DNA of 64,000 nucleotides, taken from Pseudomonas sp. Bout1. Its GTDB lineage: Bacteria > Pseudomonadota > Gammaproteobacteria > Pseudomonadales > Pseudomonadaceae. How positions within the stretch are numbered: the first letter of the stretch is position 1; each line of letters begins with the position of its first letter. A program made the translations under genes and the position numbers. Shown piece by piece: positions 38,004-48,184 of the stretch. The notes under the pieces are model-generated. The model did no database searches. It saw nothing but the letters and a program-made list of their open reading frames with translations, and was not told the DNA's origin. The stretch is taken from assembly GCF_034314165.1 (NCBI RefSeq), contig NZ_JAVIWK010000001.1, positions 4,045,001 to 4,109,000 on the forward strand. Reading direction: 5' to 3'.

Positions 38004-39065
38004 TCAGACGCTGAGGGCAGCGCGCAATTGCGCTTCGAGCAAGGTGGCGTCCAGTTCTTGGCCGATCAGCACCAAGTGCGTGGCACGTGGCTCATCGGCG
38101 CGCCAGGCGCGGTCGAAGTGCTTGTCGAAACGGGTGCCCACGCCCTGGATCAGCAGGCGCATCGGCTTGTTCGGGATCGCCGCGAAGCCTTTGACCCGCA
38201 GGATGCCGTGCTGCACCACCAGTTGGGCCAGGGCGTCCAGCAGCAGGCTTTCGTCGGCCTGGGGCAGTTCGATGGAGATGGAGTCGAAGGCATCGTGATC
38301 GTGGTCGTCCTCACCTTCGTGGTGATGGTCGTGGTGGCTGTGGCGGCCGTCGATGTGCTCTTCGGAGCCTGCGCCCAGGCCGATCAACACGTCCAGTGGC
38401 AGGCGACCGCTGCTGGCTTCGATGACTTTTACCGCTGGCGGCAGCTCTTCAGCCACCTCCAGGCGCACACGGGCCAGGTCTTCAGGGCTGATCAGGTCGC
38501 ACTTGTTGAGGATCACCAGATCGGCGCTGGCCAGTTGGTCGGCGAACAGCTCGTGCAGCGGCGATTCGTGGTCCAGGTTCGGGTCGAGTTTGCGCTGGGC
38601 ATCGACCTGGTCCGGGAAGGCGGCGAAGGTGCCGGCGGCCACGGCCGGGCTGTCGACCACGGTGATCACCGCGTCAACGGTGCAGGCGCTGCGGATTTCC
38701 GGCCACTGGAATGCCTGAACCAACGGCTTTGGCAGGGCCAGGCCCGAGGTTTCGATGAGGATATGGTCGAGGTCGCCGCGACGGGCCACCAGTTCGCGCA
38801 TCACCGGGAAGAACTCTTCCTGGACCGTGCAGCACAGGCAGCCATTGGCCAATTCGTAGACGCGGCCGTTGGCTTCTTCTTCAGTGCAGCCGATGGAGCA
38901 TTGCTTGAGGATTTCACCGTCAATGCCCAACTCACCGAACTCGTTGACGATCACCGCGATGCGGCGCCCCTGGGCGTTGTCCAGCATGTGGCGCAGCAAG
39001 GTGGTCTTGCCCGAGCCAAGGAAGCCGGTGACGATGGTGACGGGGAGTTTGGCCAGTGTTTTCAT
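38004..39065 (-). CDS. cobW: CobW, G3E-family GTPase
   Basis: A 353-residue metal-handling GTPase of the CobW/G3E family, thought to deliver cobalt to the chelatase. The P-loop is VTGFLGSGKTTLLRHML, the conserved metal motif is NGCLCCTVQEEF, and the GTP-specificity motif is ILNKCDLI. A His/Asp-rich stretch (DGRHSHHDHHHEGEDDHDHD) can bind metal. The ATG at 39065 is the one that begins the family's MKTLAKLPVTIVTGF. It is the first gene after a cobalamin riboswitch. Confidence 0.95.
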   Translation of the reverse strand: MKTLAKLPVTIVTGFLGSGKTTLLRHMLDNAQGRRIAVIVNEFGELGIDGEILKQCSIGCTEEEANGRVYELANGCLCCTVQEEFFPVMRELVARRGDLDHILIETSGLALPKPLVQAFQWPEIRSACTVDAVITVVDSPAVAAGTFAAFPDQVDAQRKLDPNLDHESPLHELFADQLASADLVILNKCDLISPEDLARVRLEVAEELPPAVKVIEASSGRLPLDVLIGLGAGSEEHIDGRHSHHDHHHEGEDDHDHDAFDSISIELPQADESLLLDALAQLVVQHGILRVKGFAAIPNKPMRLLIQGVGTRFDKHFDRAWRADEPRATHLVLIGQELDATLLEAQLRAALSV

Positions 39066-39173
39066 CGGATGCCCTTTGGGGCGGGCATACGGGACGAGTG
39101 GCCCTGCGCGGGTGCGCAGAAGCAGAATTCGCCACCGGATCACCCCGCCCGGTTGAAGTAGAAAATCGGTTGC

Positions 39174-39346
39174 GAGGCAGGTCTCCTGGCTTGGGGCTTG
39201 CCGGCAGTGAGGCCGGCGCTGGCTGCGCCTTCCCGCCTGGTTCAGGCAGTGGCGTGGCAGTCAGATGAACCCTTTACAGTTGCGGGGGCAGCCGCGGCAT
39301 CGACCGCGTTCCCTTCTTAGCTTCGGCCTGGGCCAAAGAACCTCGA
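39174..39346 (-). ncRNA. Cobalamin riboswitch upstream of cobW
   Basis: On the minus strand the conserved B12 box GCCCCCGCAACTGTAA is at 39289-39274, preceded by GAAGGGAACGCGG and followed by TCATCTGACTGCCA, GGGAAGGCG and the closing AGGAGACCTGCC. This is the full order of cobalamin riboswitch signatures. It should repress cobW-cobN-ATPase-VWA when adenosylcobalamin is plentiful. Confidence 0.93.
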
Positions 39347-39356
39347 AGGTGCAAGG

Positions 39357-39875
39357 CTACGCAGTGCGCGGGGACGGGTCAACGTCCGAACGTTTGGAGC
39401 GAATCAGCGCCAGGCGCTCCAGCATGCCCTCGCTCGCTGCTGGCCCGGCTTGAACGCTGCATTGCTCGACGGACACGCGCGCACCGTCGGCATCTACCAC
39501 GGCCACCTCCACCGGGCGCCGGGTTTCGCGGTCGACCAACTGCAGGCTTTCACCTTCGGTGGCGAAATGGCGGTTGCCCCAGCCGATGAATGCCATGATT
39601 ACCACGCGAAAATCCTCGCCAGCCGGCGTCGGCACGTACTCAAAACGCGGCGGCCGCTCGCTGTATTGCTGGCGCGCAAGCAGCCCCGCTTCCACCAGGC
39701 TGTTGAGCCGGCGCGTGAGCATATTGGGGGCGATCCCCAGGCTCTGGGAAAACTCGTCAAAGCGCCGCAAGCCTTGCAGCGCATCGCGCATGATCAGGAT
39801 GCTCCACCACTCGCCGACCCTTTCCACTGCGCGCGCTACCGGGCATTCGGCGTTAACCAGCGACGTACGTTGCAT
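39357..39875 (-). CDS. HxlR-family transcriptional regulator
   Basis: A 172-residue winged-helix repressor or activator. The HxlR signature is CPVARAVERVGEWWSILIMRD with FDEFSQSLGIAPNMLTRRLN, and a wing follows at RPPRFEYVPTPAG. The C-terminal 60 residues extend beyond the DNA-binding domain. It is divergent from a FabF-like gene, with a perfect inverted repeat between them, so that gene is the likely target. Its stop lies only about 10 bases before the cobW riboswitch, in the same orientation. Confidence 0.9.
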   Translation of the reverse strand: MQRTSLVNAECPVARAVERVGEWWSILIMRDALQGLRRFDEFSQSLGIAPNMLTRRLNSLVEAGLLARQQYSERPPRFEYVPTPAGEDFRVVIMAFIGWGNRHFATEGESLQLVDRETRRPVEVAVVDADGARVSVEQCSVQAGPAASEGMLERLALIRSKRSDVDPSPRTA

Positions 39876-39907
39876 TGCAGTTCCTCTGTGGGCGAGCCCG
39901 AAAATTT

Positions 39908-39941
39908 AAGCTATCCGATGTTACTTTCATGATGATAGCTT
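39908..39941. promoter_or_regulatory. Perfect palindrome, candidate HxlR operator
   Basis: AAGCTATC at 39908-39915 and GATAGCTT at 39934-39941, 18 bases apart, lie in the 112-base gap between the divergent hxlR and fabF-like genes. The centre-to-centre distance of 26 bases suits a dimeric winged-helix protein. Confidence 0.6.
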
Positions 39942-39987
39942 CGTCCATGCATTGCTACCAACCTGAAATTTGCGGAGCTAAGCGATC

Positions 39988-41256
39988 ATGAGTAAGCGAA
40001 TTGTTGTGACCGGCATGGGTGCAGTGACCCCGCTGGGAACCGGCGTGGAACAGACCTGGAAACGCCTGCTGGCAGGTGAGTCCGGCATCCGCAGGCTACC
40101 CGAGGAATTGGTCGGCGACCTGGCAATCAGCATTGGCGGCCAAGTTCTGAACCGTGCCCAGGACCCGGAAGCCGGGTTTGACCCGGACACTGTCATCCCG
40201 GCGAAAGAACAGCGCAAGATGGATCGGTTCATCGTGTTTGCCCTGGCCGCCGCCCAGGAAGCCCTGGCGCAGGCTGGCTGGAGCCCGCAAACGCCAGCGC
40301 AACAGGAACGTACCGCAACCATTATTGCTTCCGGAGTGGGCGGTTTCCCGGCGATCGCCGAGGCCGTTCGGACCGCTGACAACAAAGGCCCGCGCCGCCT
40401 GTCGCCGTTCACGATTCCGTCATTCCTCGGCAACATGGCCGCCGGGCACGTGTCGATCCAGCATCAGTTGAAAGGCCCGCTCGGCTCCCCCGTCACCGCG
40501 TGCGCCGCCGGCGTACAGGCGATTGGTGATGCCGCACGCATGATCCGCGCAGGCGAGATAGACATCGCCGTGTGTGGCGGCGCCGAAGCGTGTATTCACC
40601 GGGTGAGTCTTGGCGGGTTTGCGGCCGCGCGTGCGCTGTCGCACGGTTACAACGACACGCCGGCACTGGCCTCGCGCCCGTTTGACCAAGGCCGCGACGG
40701 GTTTGTGATGGGCGAAGGGGCCGGGTTGTTGGTGATCGAGGAACTGGAGCATGCACTGGCTCGGGGCGCGACGCCTATTGCAGAGTTGGTGGGCTACGGC
40801 ACCAGTGCCGACGCCTATCACATGACTTCGGGGCCGGAAGATGGCTCGGGAGCCCGTCGGGCGATGGAACTGGCGATTGCACAGGCGGGGATCAGCGCGG
40901 TACAGATCCAGCATTTGAACGCGCATGCCACGTCGACACCCGTGGGCGACAATGGCGAGTTGGCGGCGATCAATTCGCTGTTCGGAGCCAATTCCAGTGT
41001 CGCGATCAGCGCCACCAAGTCCGCCACCGGCCACTTGTTGGGCGCAGCGGGCGGGATTGAGGCGATATTCACCGTGCTCGCCCTGCGCGACCAGATCGCC
41101 CCGGCCACCCTCAACCTGGACAACCCGGACCCCGCTGCCAGCGGACTGGATATGGTCCGTGGCCAAGCCCGACCATTGCCGATTGAATACGCGATCTCCA
41201 ATGGGTTCGGGTTTGGTGGCGTGAACGCCAGCGTGCTGTTCAAGCGCTGGGCGTAA
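39988..41256 (+). CDS. fabF: Beta-ketoacyl-ACP synthase II paralogue
   Basis: Condensing enzyme (KAS II type) that extends acyl chains with malonyl-ACP, 422 residues. The catalytic triad is intact: Cys in SPVTACAAGVQAIG, His in LNAHATSTPVGDN, and His in KSATGHLLGAAGG. It is not next to acpP or other fab genes, so it is probably an accessory FabF. It is controlled by its own HxlR neighbour and inserted between two B12 regulatory units. A stress or special-lipid role is inference only. Confidence 0.88.
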   Translation: MSKRIVVTGMGAVTPLGTGVEQTWKRLLAGESGIRRLPEELVGDLAISIGGQVLNRAQDPEAGFDPDTVIPAKEQRKMDRFIVFALAAAQEALAQAGWSPQTPAQQERTATIIASGVGGFPAIAEAVRTADNKGPRRLSPFTIPSFLGNMAAGHVSIQHQLKGPLGSPVTACAAGVQAIGDAARMIRAGEIDIAVCGGAEACIHRVSLGGFAAARALSHGYNDTPALASRPFDQGRDGFVMGEGAGLLVIEELEHALARGATPIAELVGYGTSADAYHMTSGPEDGSGARRAMELAIAQAGISAVQIQHLNAHATSTPVGDNGELAAINSLFGANSSVAISATKSATGHLLGAAGGIEAIFTVLALRDQIAPATLNLDNPDPAASGLDMVRGQARPLPIEYAISNGFGFGGVNASVLFKRWA

Positions 41257-41305
41257 GCCGGCGATTTGACGCCCATCGCCCGCCCATGCTCTCCTACACA
41301 TCTTG

Positions 41306-41495
41306 TTTCGGGTGCCCTTCACAGGGTGAAACGGGAAACCGGTGAGTCATGTGCCTTAATTCAAGGCCGTGACGAGTCCGGTGCTGCCCCCGCAACGGTA
41401 AGCGAGTGAAGCATCAAATCCACTGTGTCTCTACGGCATGGGAAGGTGATGCTTTGAAGGCCAAAAGCCCCTCGCAAGCCCGGAGACCGGCCCGA
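41306..41495 (+). ncRNA. Cobalamin riboswitch upstream of cbtB
   Basis: The B12 box GCTGCCCCCGCAACGGTAAG is at 41383-41402. Before it come CGGGTGCCC, GGGTGAAACGGGAAACCGGTG and GAGTCCGG. After it come CACTGTGTC, ATGGGAAGGTGATG and the closing CAAGCCCGGAGACCGGCC. All canonical cobalamin-riboswitch parts are present and in order. It leads into the cobalt-transport genes cbtB and cbtA. Confidence 0.93.
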
Positions 41496-41510
41496 AAAAA
41501 TCAGATAACA

Positions 41511-41566
41511 AACCCGCGGTGGGCGGGCGCTGTTCGAAACCCTGCGTGCCTGGCTCGCGGGGTTTT
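41511..41566 (+). terminator. Riboswitch expression platform: terminator with alternative pairing
   Basis: AAACCCTGCG (41537-41546) pairs with CGCGGGGTTTT (41556-41566) to form an intrinsic terminator before cbtB. Upstream AACCCGCG (41511-41518) can pair with the same 3' arm instead, acting as an antiterminator. This suggests control by premature termination. Confidence 0.6.
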
Positions 41567-41605
41567 CATGCGCTCGTGCACCCTGAAACCTTGAAGGGAC
41601 GCGCC

Positions 41606-41794
41606 ATGTCGATCATCAGCAGCACCGCCTCTACCGCCAGCACCACCGCCACCCTGAGCCAACGCCTGACTGCCGCCATTGGCGCATCGATCCTTGGCGC
41701 GTGCCTGGTGTATTTTGCCGGGTTCTCGCACATCGAAGCGGTGCACAACGCCGCTCACGATACCCGCCACAGCGCCGCGTTCCCGTGCCACTGA
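41606..41794 (+). CDS. cbtB: CbtB, small cobalt-transport subunit
   Basis: 62 residues with one membrane helix (AAIGASILGACLVYFAGF) and a His-rich C-terminus (HIEAVHNAAHDTRHSAAFPCH) typical of CbtB, the small partner of CbtA. The start at 41606 (MSIISSTAS) gives the normal family length; the frame continues upstream into the riboswitch platform without a better start. It is followed by cbtA after 11 bases. Confidence 0.88.
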   Translation: MSIISSTASTASTTATLSQRLTAAIGASILGACLVYFAGFSHIEAVHNAAHDTRHSAAFPCH

Positions 41795-41805
41795 GGCCTG
41801 CCGAG

Positions 41806-42504
41806 ATGATCAAGCGTATTGCCCAAACCGCAGGTTTCACGGGTCTTTTGGCCGCCCTGTTGCTGACCTTGCTGCAAAGCTTTTGGGTCGCACCGCTGAT
41901 TCTGCAGGCGGAAACCTTTGAAAACGCCCCGGCCGCCACCGAAGTGCATGAGCATGCCAACGCCACGGCCCACACCCACGACGCCGAAGCCTGGGAGCCG
42001 GAAGATGGCTGGCAGCGTGTGCTGTCGACCACTGGCGGCAACCTGGTGGTCGCAGTGGGTTTTGCCCTGATGCTCGCCGGCCTGTACACACTGCGTGCGC
42101 CGACCCGCACGGCTCAAGGCCTGCTCTGGGGCCTGGCCGGTTACGCCACCTTCGTTCTGGCGCCGACCCTTGGTTTGCCGCCTGAGTTGCCGGGGACTGC
42201 TGCTGCGGATCTGGCACAACGGCAGATCTGGTGGATCGGCACGGCGGGTTCTACCGCTGCCGGTATCGCGCTGATCGTGTTCGGTCGCAACTGGCTGTTG
42301 AAAGTGCTGGGCGTGGCGATTCTGGCAGTGCCTCATGTGATTGGTGCGCCACAGCCTGAAGTCCACTCGATGCTGGCGCCCGAGGCGCTGGAAGCACAGT
42401 TCAAGATTGCCTCGCAGTTGACCAACGTCGCGTTCTGGCTGGCGCTGGGCTTGATCAGTGCCTGGTTGTTTCGCCGCAACCGTGACGGCCAGTATTCGGC
42501 ATGA
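41806..42504 (+). CDS. cbtA: CbtA, cobalt transporter membrane subunit
   Basis: A 232-residue integral membrane protein with about five helices, predicted to import cobalt with CbtB. A His-rich periplasmic loop (EVHEHANATAHTHDAEAWEPEDGW) follows the first helix, as in the family. The ATG at 41806 lies 11 bases after cbtB, and the stop overlaps cobE by 4 bases. It is under the upstream cobalamin riboswitch, so it should be shut off when B12 is ample. Confidence 0.9.
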   Translation: MIKRIAQTAGFTGLLAALLLTLLQSFWVAPLILQAETFENAPAATEVHEHANATAHTHDAEAWEPEDGWQRVLSTTGGNLVVAVGFALMLAGLYTLRAPTRTAQGLLWGLAGYATFVLAPTLGLPPELPGTAAADLAQRQIWWIGTAGSTAAGIALIVFGRNWLLKVLGVAILAVPHVIGAPQPEVHSMLAPEALEAQFKIASQLTNVAFWLALGLISAWLFRRNRDGQYSA

Positions 42505-42893
42505 TCCTGGCGGTTGGCCTGGGTTGCCAGCGGGGTTGTTCTGTCGACGCCCTGCTTGACCTTTTCAACGCTGCCCTCGCAGAGAGTGGCGTTGAGCGCC
42601 AGCGCATTACAGCGCTGGCCAGTCTTGACCGCAAGCAGGATGAGCCGGGGTTGCTGGCGCTGGCGCAGGTTTTGAAGCTGCCGCTGAGGTTTTTCAGTGC
42701 GGCGCAACTGGCGCCGTATGAAGGCCAATTAAGCCATAAGTCCGACACCGTCTTTGTGCACACTGGCTGCTATGGCATCGCTGAAAGTGCCGCCTTGGCC
42801 CTGGCAGAACACCTATCCCAACGCCCTGCAACGTTGTTGGTCACCCGCAAAAAAACCGCGATGGCTACCTTTGCATTGGCTTGCGCCGGCTGA
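42501..42893 (+). CDS. cobE: CobE/CbiG C-terminal-type protein
   Basis: A 130-residue single-domain protein like CobE or the C-terminal domain of CbiG, an accessory factor of cobalamin synthesis. Family features are VGLGCQRGCSVDALLDLF near the start, then ALASLDRKQDEPGLLALAQ and VHTGCYGIAESAALALA. Its ATG overlaps the cbtA stop by 4 bases, and cobM follows 83 bases later. The cobE-cobM order is known from other pseudomonads. Confidence 0.9.
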   Translation: MILAVGLGCQRGCSVDALLDLFNAALAESGVERQRITALASLDRKQDEPGLLALAQVLKLPLRFFSAAQLAPYEGQLSHKSDTVFVHTGCYGIAESAALALAEHLSQRPATLLVTRKKTAMATFALACAG

Positions 42894-42976
42894 AGTCCCG
42901 ATAATCGTCAGCTTCGATCATGAGCAATCTTCATCTGGGGGGTTGCTCGCGTGCTTTTTTCTACAGGAATGTATCC

Positions 42977-43723
42977 ATGACTGTCTTCTTCATCGGCGCA
43001 GGCCCAGGCGACCCGGAACTGATCACTGTCAAAGGGCAGCGGCTGATTCGCAGTTGCCCGGTGATTATCTATGCCGGTTCTCTGGTGCCAGCGGCGGTGC
43101 TTGAGGGGCATCAGGCTGAATTGGTGGTCAACAGTGCCGAGTTGCATCTGGAACAGATCATCGAGCTGATCCAGACGGCCCATCAAAAAGGCCAGGATGT
43201 GGCGCGGGTGCATTCCGGGGATCCGAGTTTGTATGGGGCGATTGGGGAGCAGATTCGGCATTTGCGGGCGCTGGGGATTGCCTTTCAGATCATTCCCGGG
43301 GTGACAGCGGTGGCGGCCTGTGCGGCGTTGCTGGAAGCTGAACTTACGTTGCCGGACATCGCCCAGAGCGTGATTTTGACGCGGTATGCGGATAAGACGG
43401 CGATGCCTGCGGGTGAGGCGTTCAGTAGCCTGGCGCAGCATGGGACGACCATGGCGATTCACTTGGGGGTGAATCATTTGGAGAGAATCGTGGCTGAGTT
43501 GGTGCCTCACTATGGGGAGGATTGTCCGATTGCGGTGGTGCATCGGGCGACCTGGCCGGATCAGGATTGGGCCATTGGTACACTGGCGGACATTGCCGGG
43601 AAGGTGGCGGCCAAGGGGTTTCGGCGTACGGCGTTGATTCTGGTGGGTCGGGTTTTGGCCAGTGACAGTTTTGGTGAGTCGTCGTTGTATCGCGCGGGGC
43701 ATGCGCATTTGTATCGGCCCTGA
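42977..43723 (+). CDS. cobM: Precorrin-4 C11-methyltransferase
   Basis: SAM-dependent methylation of precorrin-4 at C-11 in the aerobic B12 pathway. It is 248 residues. The SAM-binding start is VFFIGAGPGDPELITVKG, with the usual YAGSLVP, HSGDPSLYGAI and RHLRALGI motifs of the tetrapyrrole methylase family. AGGA lies about 10 bases before the ATG at 42977. It is the last gene of the cbtB-cbtA-cobE-cobM unit. Confidence 0.95.
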   Translation: MTVFFIGAGPGDPELITVKGQRLIRSCPVIIYAGSLVPAAVLEGHQAELVVNSAELHLEQIIELIQTAHQKGQDVARVHSGDPSLYGAIGEQIRHLRALGIAFQIIPGVTAVAACAALLEAELTLPDIAQSVILTRYADKTAMPAGEAFSSLAQHGTTMAIHLGVNHLERIVAELVPHYGEDCPIAVVHRATWPDQDWAIGTLADIAGKVAAKGFRRTALILVGRVLASDSFGESSLYRAGHAHLYRP

Positions 43724-43788
43724 GGGTGGTGGTGGTGGTGTACATATCCGTTATTTAGGTGATGGCTTCGATGGGTTCCGCGGTTCAA

Positions 43789-43859
43789 ATGTGGGAGCTG
43801 GCTGAGGGTGTACCTGATGCACCGAGGTGCCTGCATCGCAGGCAAGCCAGCTCCCACAG
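43789..43859. repeat. REPIN-like inverted repeat
   Basis: TGTGGGAGCTGGCT at 43790-43803 and AGCCAGCTCCCACA at 43845-43858 are perfect inverted arms of the widespread pseudomonad REP motif, with inner GATGC/GCATC pairing. Confidence 0.85.
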
Positions 43860-44093
43860 AAAAGCAGAGCCACCCCACCCGTAGCAGCTGTCGAGCGCCA
43901 GCGAGGCTGCGTGCTTTGATCTGCTTTTGATCTTGATCTGCGGGCCCCGTTAACCACGATGGCCGCAAGCAGGCACGGTGGAGCGGGTAAGCGCGGAACC
44001 ATAAGCGGCCGTTACCGCAGCAACGCATATGTACACAACATACCTAACCCAAAACCTCACAAACCTAACGTAACCCACTGAATCCAAACCATA

Positions 44094-44123
44094 AAAAAAC
44101 GGCGCTCACGGGGCGCCGTTTTT
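44094..44123. terminator. Bidirectional intrinsic terminator
   Basis: AAAAACGGCGC (44095-44105) pairs with GCGCCGTTTTT (44113-44123) around a 7-base loop, with an A run on one side and a T run on the other. It ends nfuA transcripts on the minus strand and can end cobM transcripts. Confidence 0.88.
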
Positions 44124-44144
44124 CCACATCCGCAGCGAACACCC

Positions 44145-45811
<1,667 letters not shown>

Positions 45812-45892
45812 CGTCGACCCGCTCTCCCCTCCACCGGCACCTGCTCTTCAGGTGCCTATGGTTTGGGACAGTCACCGACGGTCAAAGGTCGA

Positions 45893-48184
45893 TCAAAGAT
45901 TCTCGTAGCGGTTCATGTCCAGCACGCCCTCTTCCACCGGCGTGGTTTCGCGGATGTACTGCGACAGGTCGTGGAAGTACTGCCAGAACTGCGGATGGCT
46001 GCGGCGAATGCCCCAGCGGTCGACGATTTTTTCGAAACGATTGGCGCCCTTGGCGTTCTCCATGGCGGCGACAAACTCCGGCACTTGCTCGGCCGGGATG
46101 TTGAACATGAAGTTCGGGTAGCTGCTCAACACACCGGGATAGAGGGTCACGGTGTCCAGGCCCGGCTGATAGCGGTAAGCCTCGCCCAGCAAGAAGGCCA
46201 CGTTGCTGTGGGCGCGGTTGCGCAACAGGCTGTAGATCTCGCGTTTTCCGCTGCGGGTTTCAATACGCAGCATGGTCGCTTCCGGCAACTGGTCGATTAC
46301 CTTCAGCCCTGCTGCCGGGCGATTTGTCAGGCGGCTCAGGGCTTGCTCGGCGTCCTGCAGCGCCGGGTCGATGCCGGCGCGCGAGCAGTAGGCGCTGACA
46401 CACCGGTTGATCGGGTCCGGGCTGGCGTTCAAGTCGCCGTAACGGGCCAGCAGTTGGTTGGCAAAGTCGCGCTTGGGGTCTTTTTCATCGAGCGTAAGGC
46501 CCGTGGGCTTGTCGTCGTCGATGGCTTCGTAATCCAGCCACAGCTTTACCTTGCCGCTGTTCTGGTACCAGTCGTCGAGGAAGTCATCGCGCGAATCCGC
46601 CGGCATCAAGCGCAGGAAGTTCTGCTCGGCGCCGTTGCGGATCAGGTCGAAATACAGGCGCGTCTGCGCCTGATGGGACACGTTGCCGAACACATCGAAA
46701 TTCACCGCCAACTGGTAATAGGTGCGCTCCAGCAGCGGATAGTCGAACAGCCACATTGTCTGAGGCACTTCGCCGATCAAGCCCTTGGTCACCGACGCAC
46801 TGTCAAAGTGGCGGAAAATGCTCAACAAGGCGTTGTCGTTACCCGCCCACAGCGAAGCCCAGCCCGGCGGCGGCAGGTCGGCATAACTGTCCCGGCGCAG
46901 CGCTTCGTACTCGTTGCGTTTATCGCGGTATTTGAGCCAAAGGCTGAACACGCTGCCTACATCGTCAATCTGCCCCGGCATCGCCAGCAGCGGCGTGGCC
47001 TGGCCCCGGTAACGGGCATCGGTGATGTAAAGGTCATGGTCAGGGTCCTGGAACAGGGTCCAGAAGTTGTCGCGGATTACGTCGGTGGCGATTTGCCCCC
47101 GGCACACGGGCCCGCGAATGAAGGTGCGTACGAAGTATTCGGCGTTATCGAGCATAAACTGGTAACGCGCCTTGACCGGAATCGCCTCGAAGGTCTCGAG
47201 CGGGTTGGCCCGCCGGCCCGGCCCATAGCCCGGCAACGCGTGCACCTGCCAGTCATCGGCATAGAACAGCGACTTGATCCGGGCCATTTTTGCGGCGCTG
47301 AACGGATAGGTGATATGGGTCTTGTGCACGATCACCCCCTGCACCGGCCACAGGCGGTAGTACACCTGGGTGCCCGGGTCATCGTTGGGGCGGCGGGTGT
47401 TGATCAGGTCGATCGGCTGGCCGCTGGGGGTGCGCGAGCGTACCCACTGGAAAAAATGCCCCGGCTCGCCGCCTTCAAAGTAAATGTGGGCGAGGAACAG
47501 GTGCTCGAACAACCAACGGGCCACCAGGCTTTCTCGGGCGCCAGGCTGGTTGAACAGGTTTTCCCATTGCTGCACTTGCAAGGCTTCCTGGGCACTCGGT
47601 GCCAGGCCCTGCTCATCGATCGGAGCACCAGAGGCCAACCAGCGTTGCAGGGTCTGGTATTGCTGGTCGGTCAGGCCGGTGACCGCCAGGGGCATGCCTT
47701 CCTTGGGGTGGCTACCTGCGTAGGCATTGAACTCGCCCGGCATCGGGCAGGTGTTTGCGCGGTTCAGGCCCAGCATGATGTCGTCGGGCAGCTTGGCGTT
47801 AGGCTGCAACGGCGCGTTATGCCCCAGCTCCAGCATGCGTGCCATCAGCGCGGCCTGGCTGCCCTGGGCGTCGAGTACCGAGTAAAAGTCCTTCTGTCGC
47901 CAGGCGGCCTTGCCGAACGCGTCATAGAACAAGCGCGTGGGCTGGCTGGCCTGGCTGCGCTCGCCGTCGTACACCGGCACTTTGGTTGCGCCGCGTGCGG
48001 CGCCTTCGGCGCTGCCCAGGTTGAGCTGGCAGGCCGAGTCATAGCAGGCGTGGCAGGCCACGCATTTTTCGGTGAAGATCGGCTGAATATCACGGGTGTA
48101 AGAGATCGCCGAGGCGGGACCTTCTGCCTGTGCGGTGATGGCGAACAGCGCAAACGCGGCGCTGACGATAAGGCGAAGTGACAT
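45893..48184 (-). CDS. cti: Fatty acid cis/trans isomerase
   Basis: Periplasmic haem enzyme that turns cis into trans unsaturated fatty acids in membrane phospholipids, a fast response of pseudomonads to solvents and heat. It is 763 residues. The signal peptide ends about residue 20 (AITAQA), followed by the cytochrome-c-type haem site KCVACHACYDSAC (CxxCH). Family-specific segments such as HITYPFSAAKMARIKSLFY are present. It stands alone; divergent metH lies upstream. Confidence 0.94.
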   Translation of the reverse strand: MSLRLIVSAAFALFAITAQAEGPASAISYTRDIQPIFTEKCVACHACYDSACQLNLGSAEGAARGATKVPVYDGERSQASQPTRLFYDAFGKAAWRQKDFYSVLDAQGSQAALMARMLELGHNAPLQPNAKLPDDIMLGLNRANTCPMPGEFNAYAGSHPKEGMPLAVTGLTDQQYQTLQRWLASGAPIDEQGLAPSAQEALQVQQWENLFNQPGARESLVARWLFEHLFLAHIYFEGGEPGHFFQWVRSRTPSGQPIDLINTRRPNDDPGTQVYYRLWPVQGVIVHKTHITYPFSAAKMARIKSLFYADDWQVHALPGYGPGRRANPLETFEAIPVKARYQFMLDNAEYFVRTFIRGPVCRGQIATDVIRDNFWTLFQDPDHDLYITDARYRGQATPLLAMPGQIDDVGSVFSLWLKYRDKRNEYEALRRDSYADLPPPGWASLWAGNDNALLSIFRHFDSASVTKGLIGEVPQTMWLFDYPLLERTYYQLAVNFDVFGNVSHQAQTRLYFDLIRNGAEQNFLRLMPADSRDDFLDDWYQNSGKVKLWLDYEAIDDDKPTGLTLDEKDPKRDFANQLLARYGDLNASPDPINRCVSAYCSRAGIDPALQDAEQALSRLTNRPAAGLKVIDQLPEATMLRIETRSGKREIYSLLRNRAHSNVAFLLGEAYRYQPGLDTVTLYPGVLSSYPNFMFNIPAEQVPEFVAAMENAKGANRFEKIVDRWGIRRSHPQFWQYFHDLSQYIRETTPVEEGVLDMNRYENL

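Larger units (their letters stand above)
43724..44144. other. Gene-free region with REPIN and terminator
   Basis: 421 bases between convergent cobM and nfuA. It contains a REPIN-like palindrome (43789-43859) and the nfuA terminator (44094-44123). Between them is a stretch at 43870-44040 with no open frame that looks like repetitive extragenic sequence (GCAGCTGTCGAGCGCCAGCG and following), but no clear arms. Confidence 0.6.

Noticed and set aside
36972..39161. 729-codon plus-strand frame opposite cobN and cobW
   Set aside because: It is the antisense of well-recognised genes in GC-rich sequence and has no recognisable domain.
45863..48181. 772-codon plus-strand frame opposite cti
   Set aside because: cti has a signal peptide, haem motif and family-wide match on the minus strand; the antisense frame has none.
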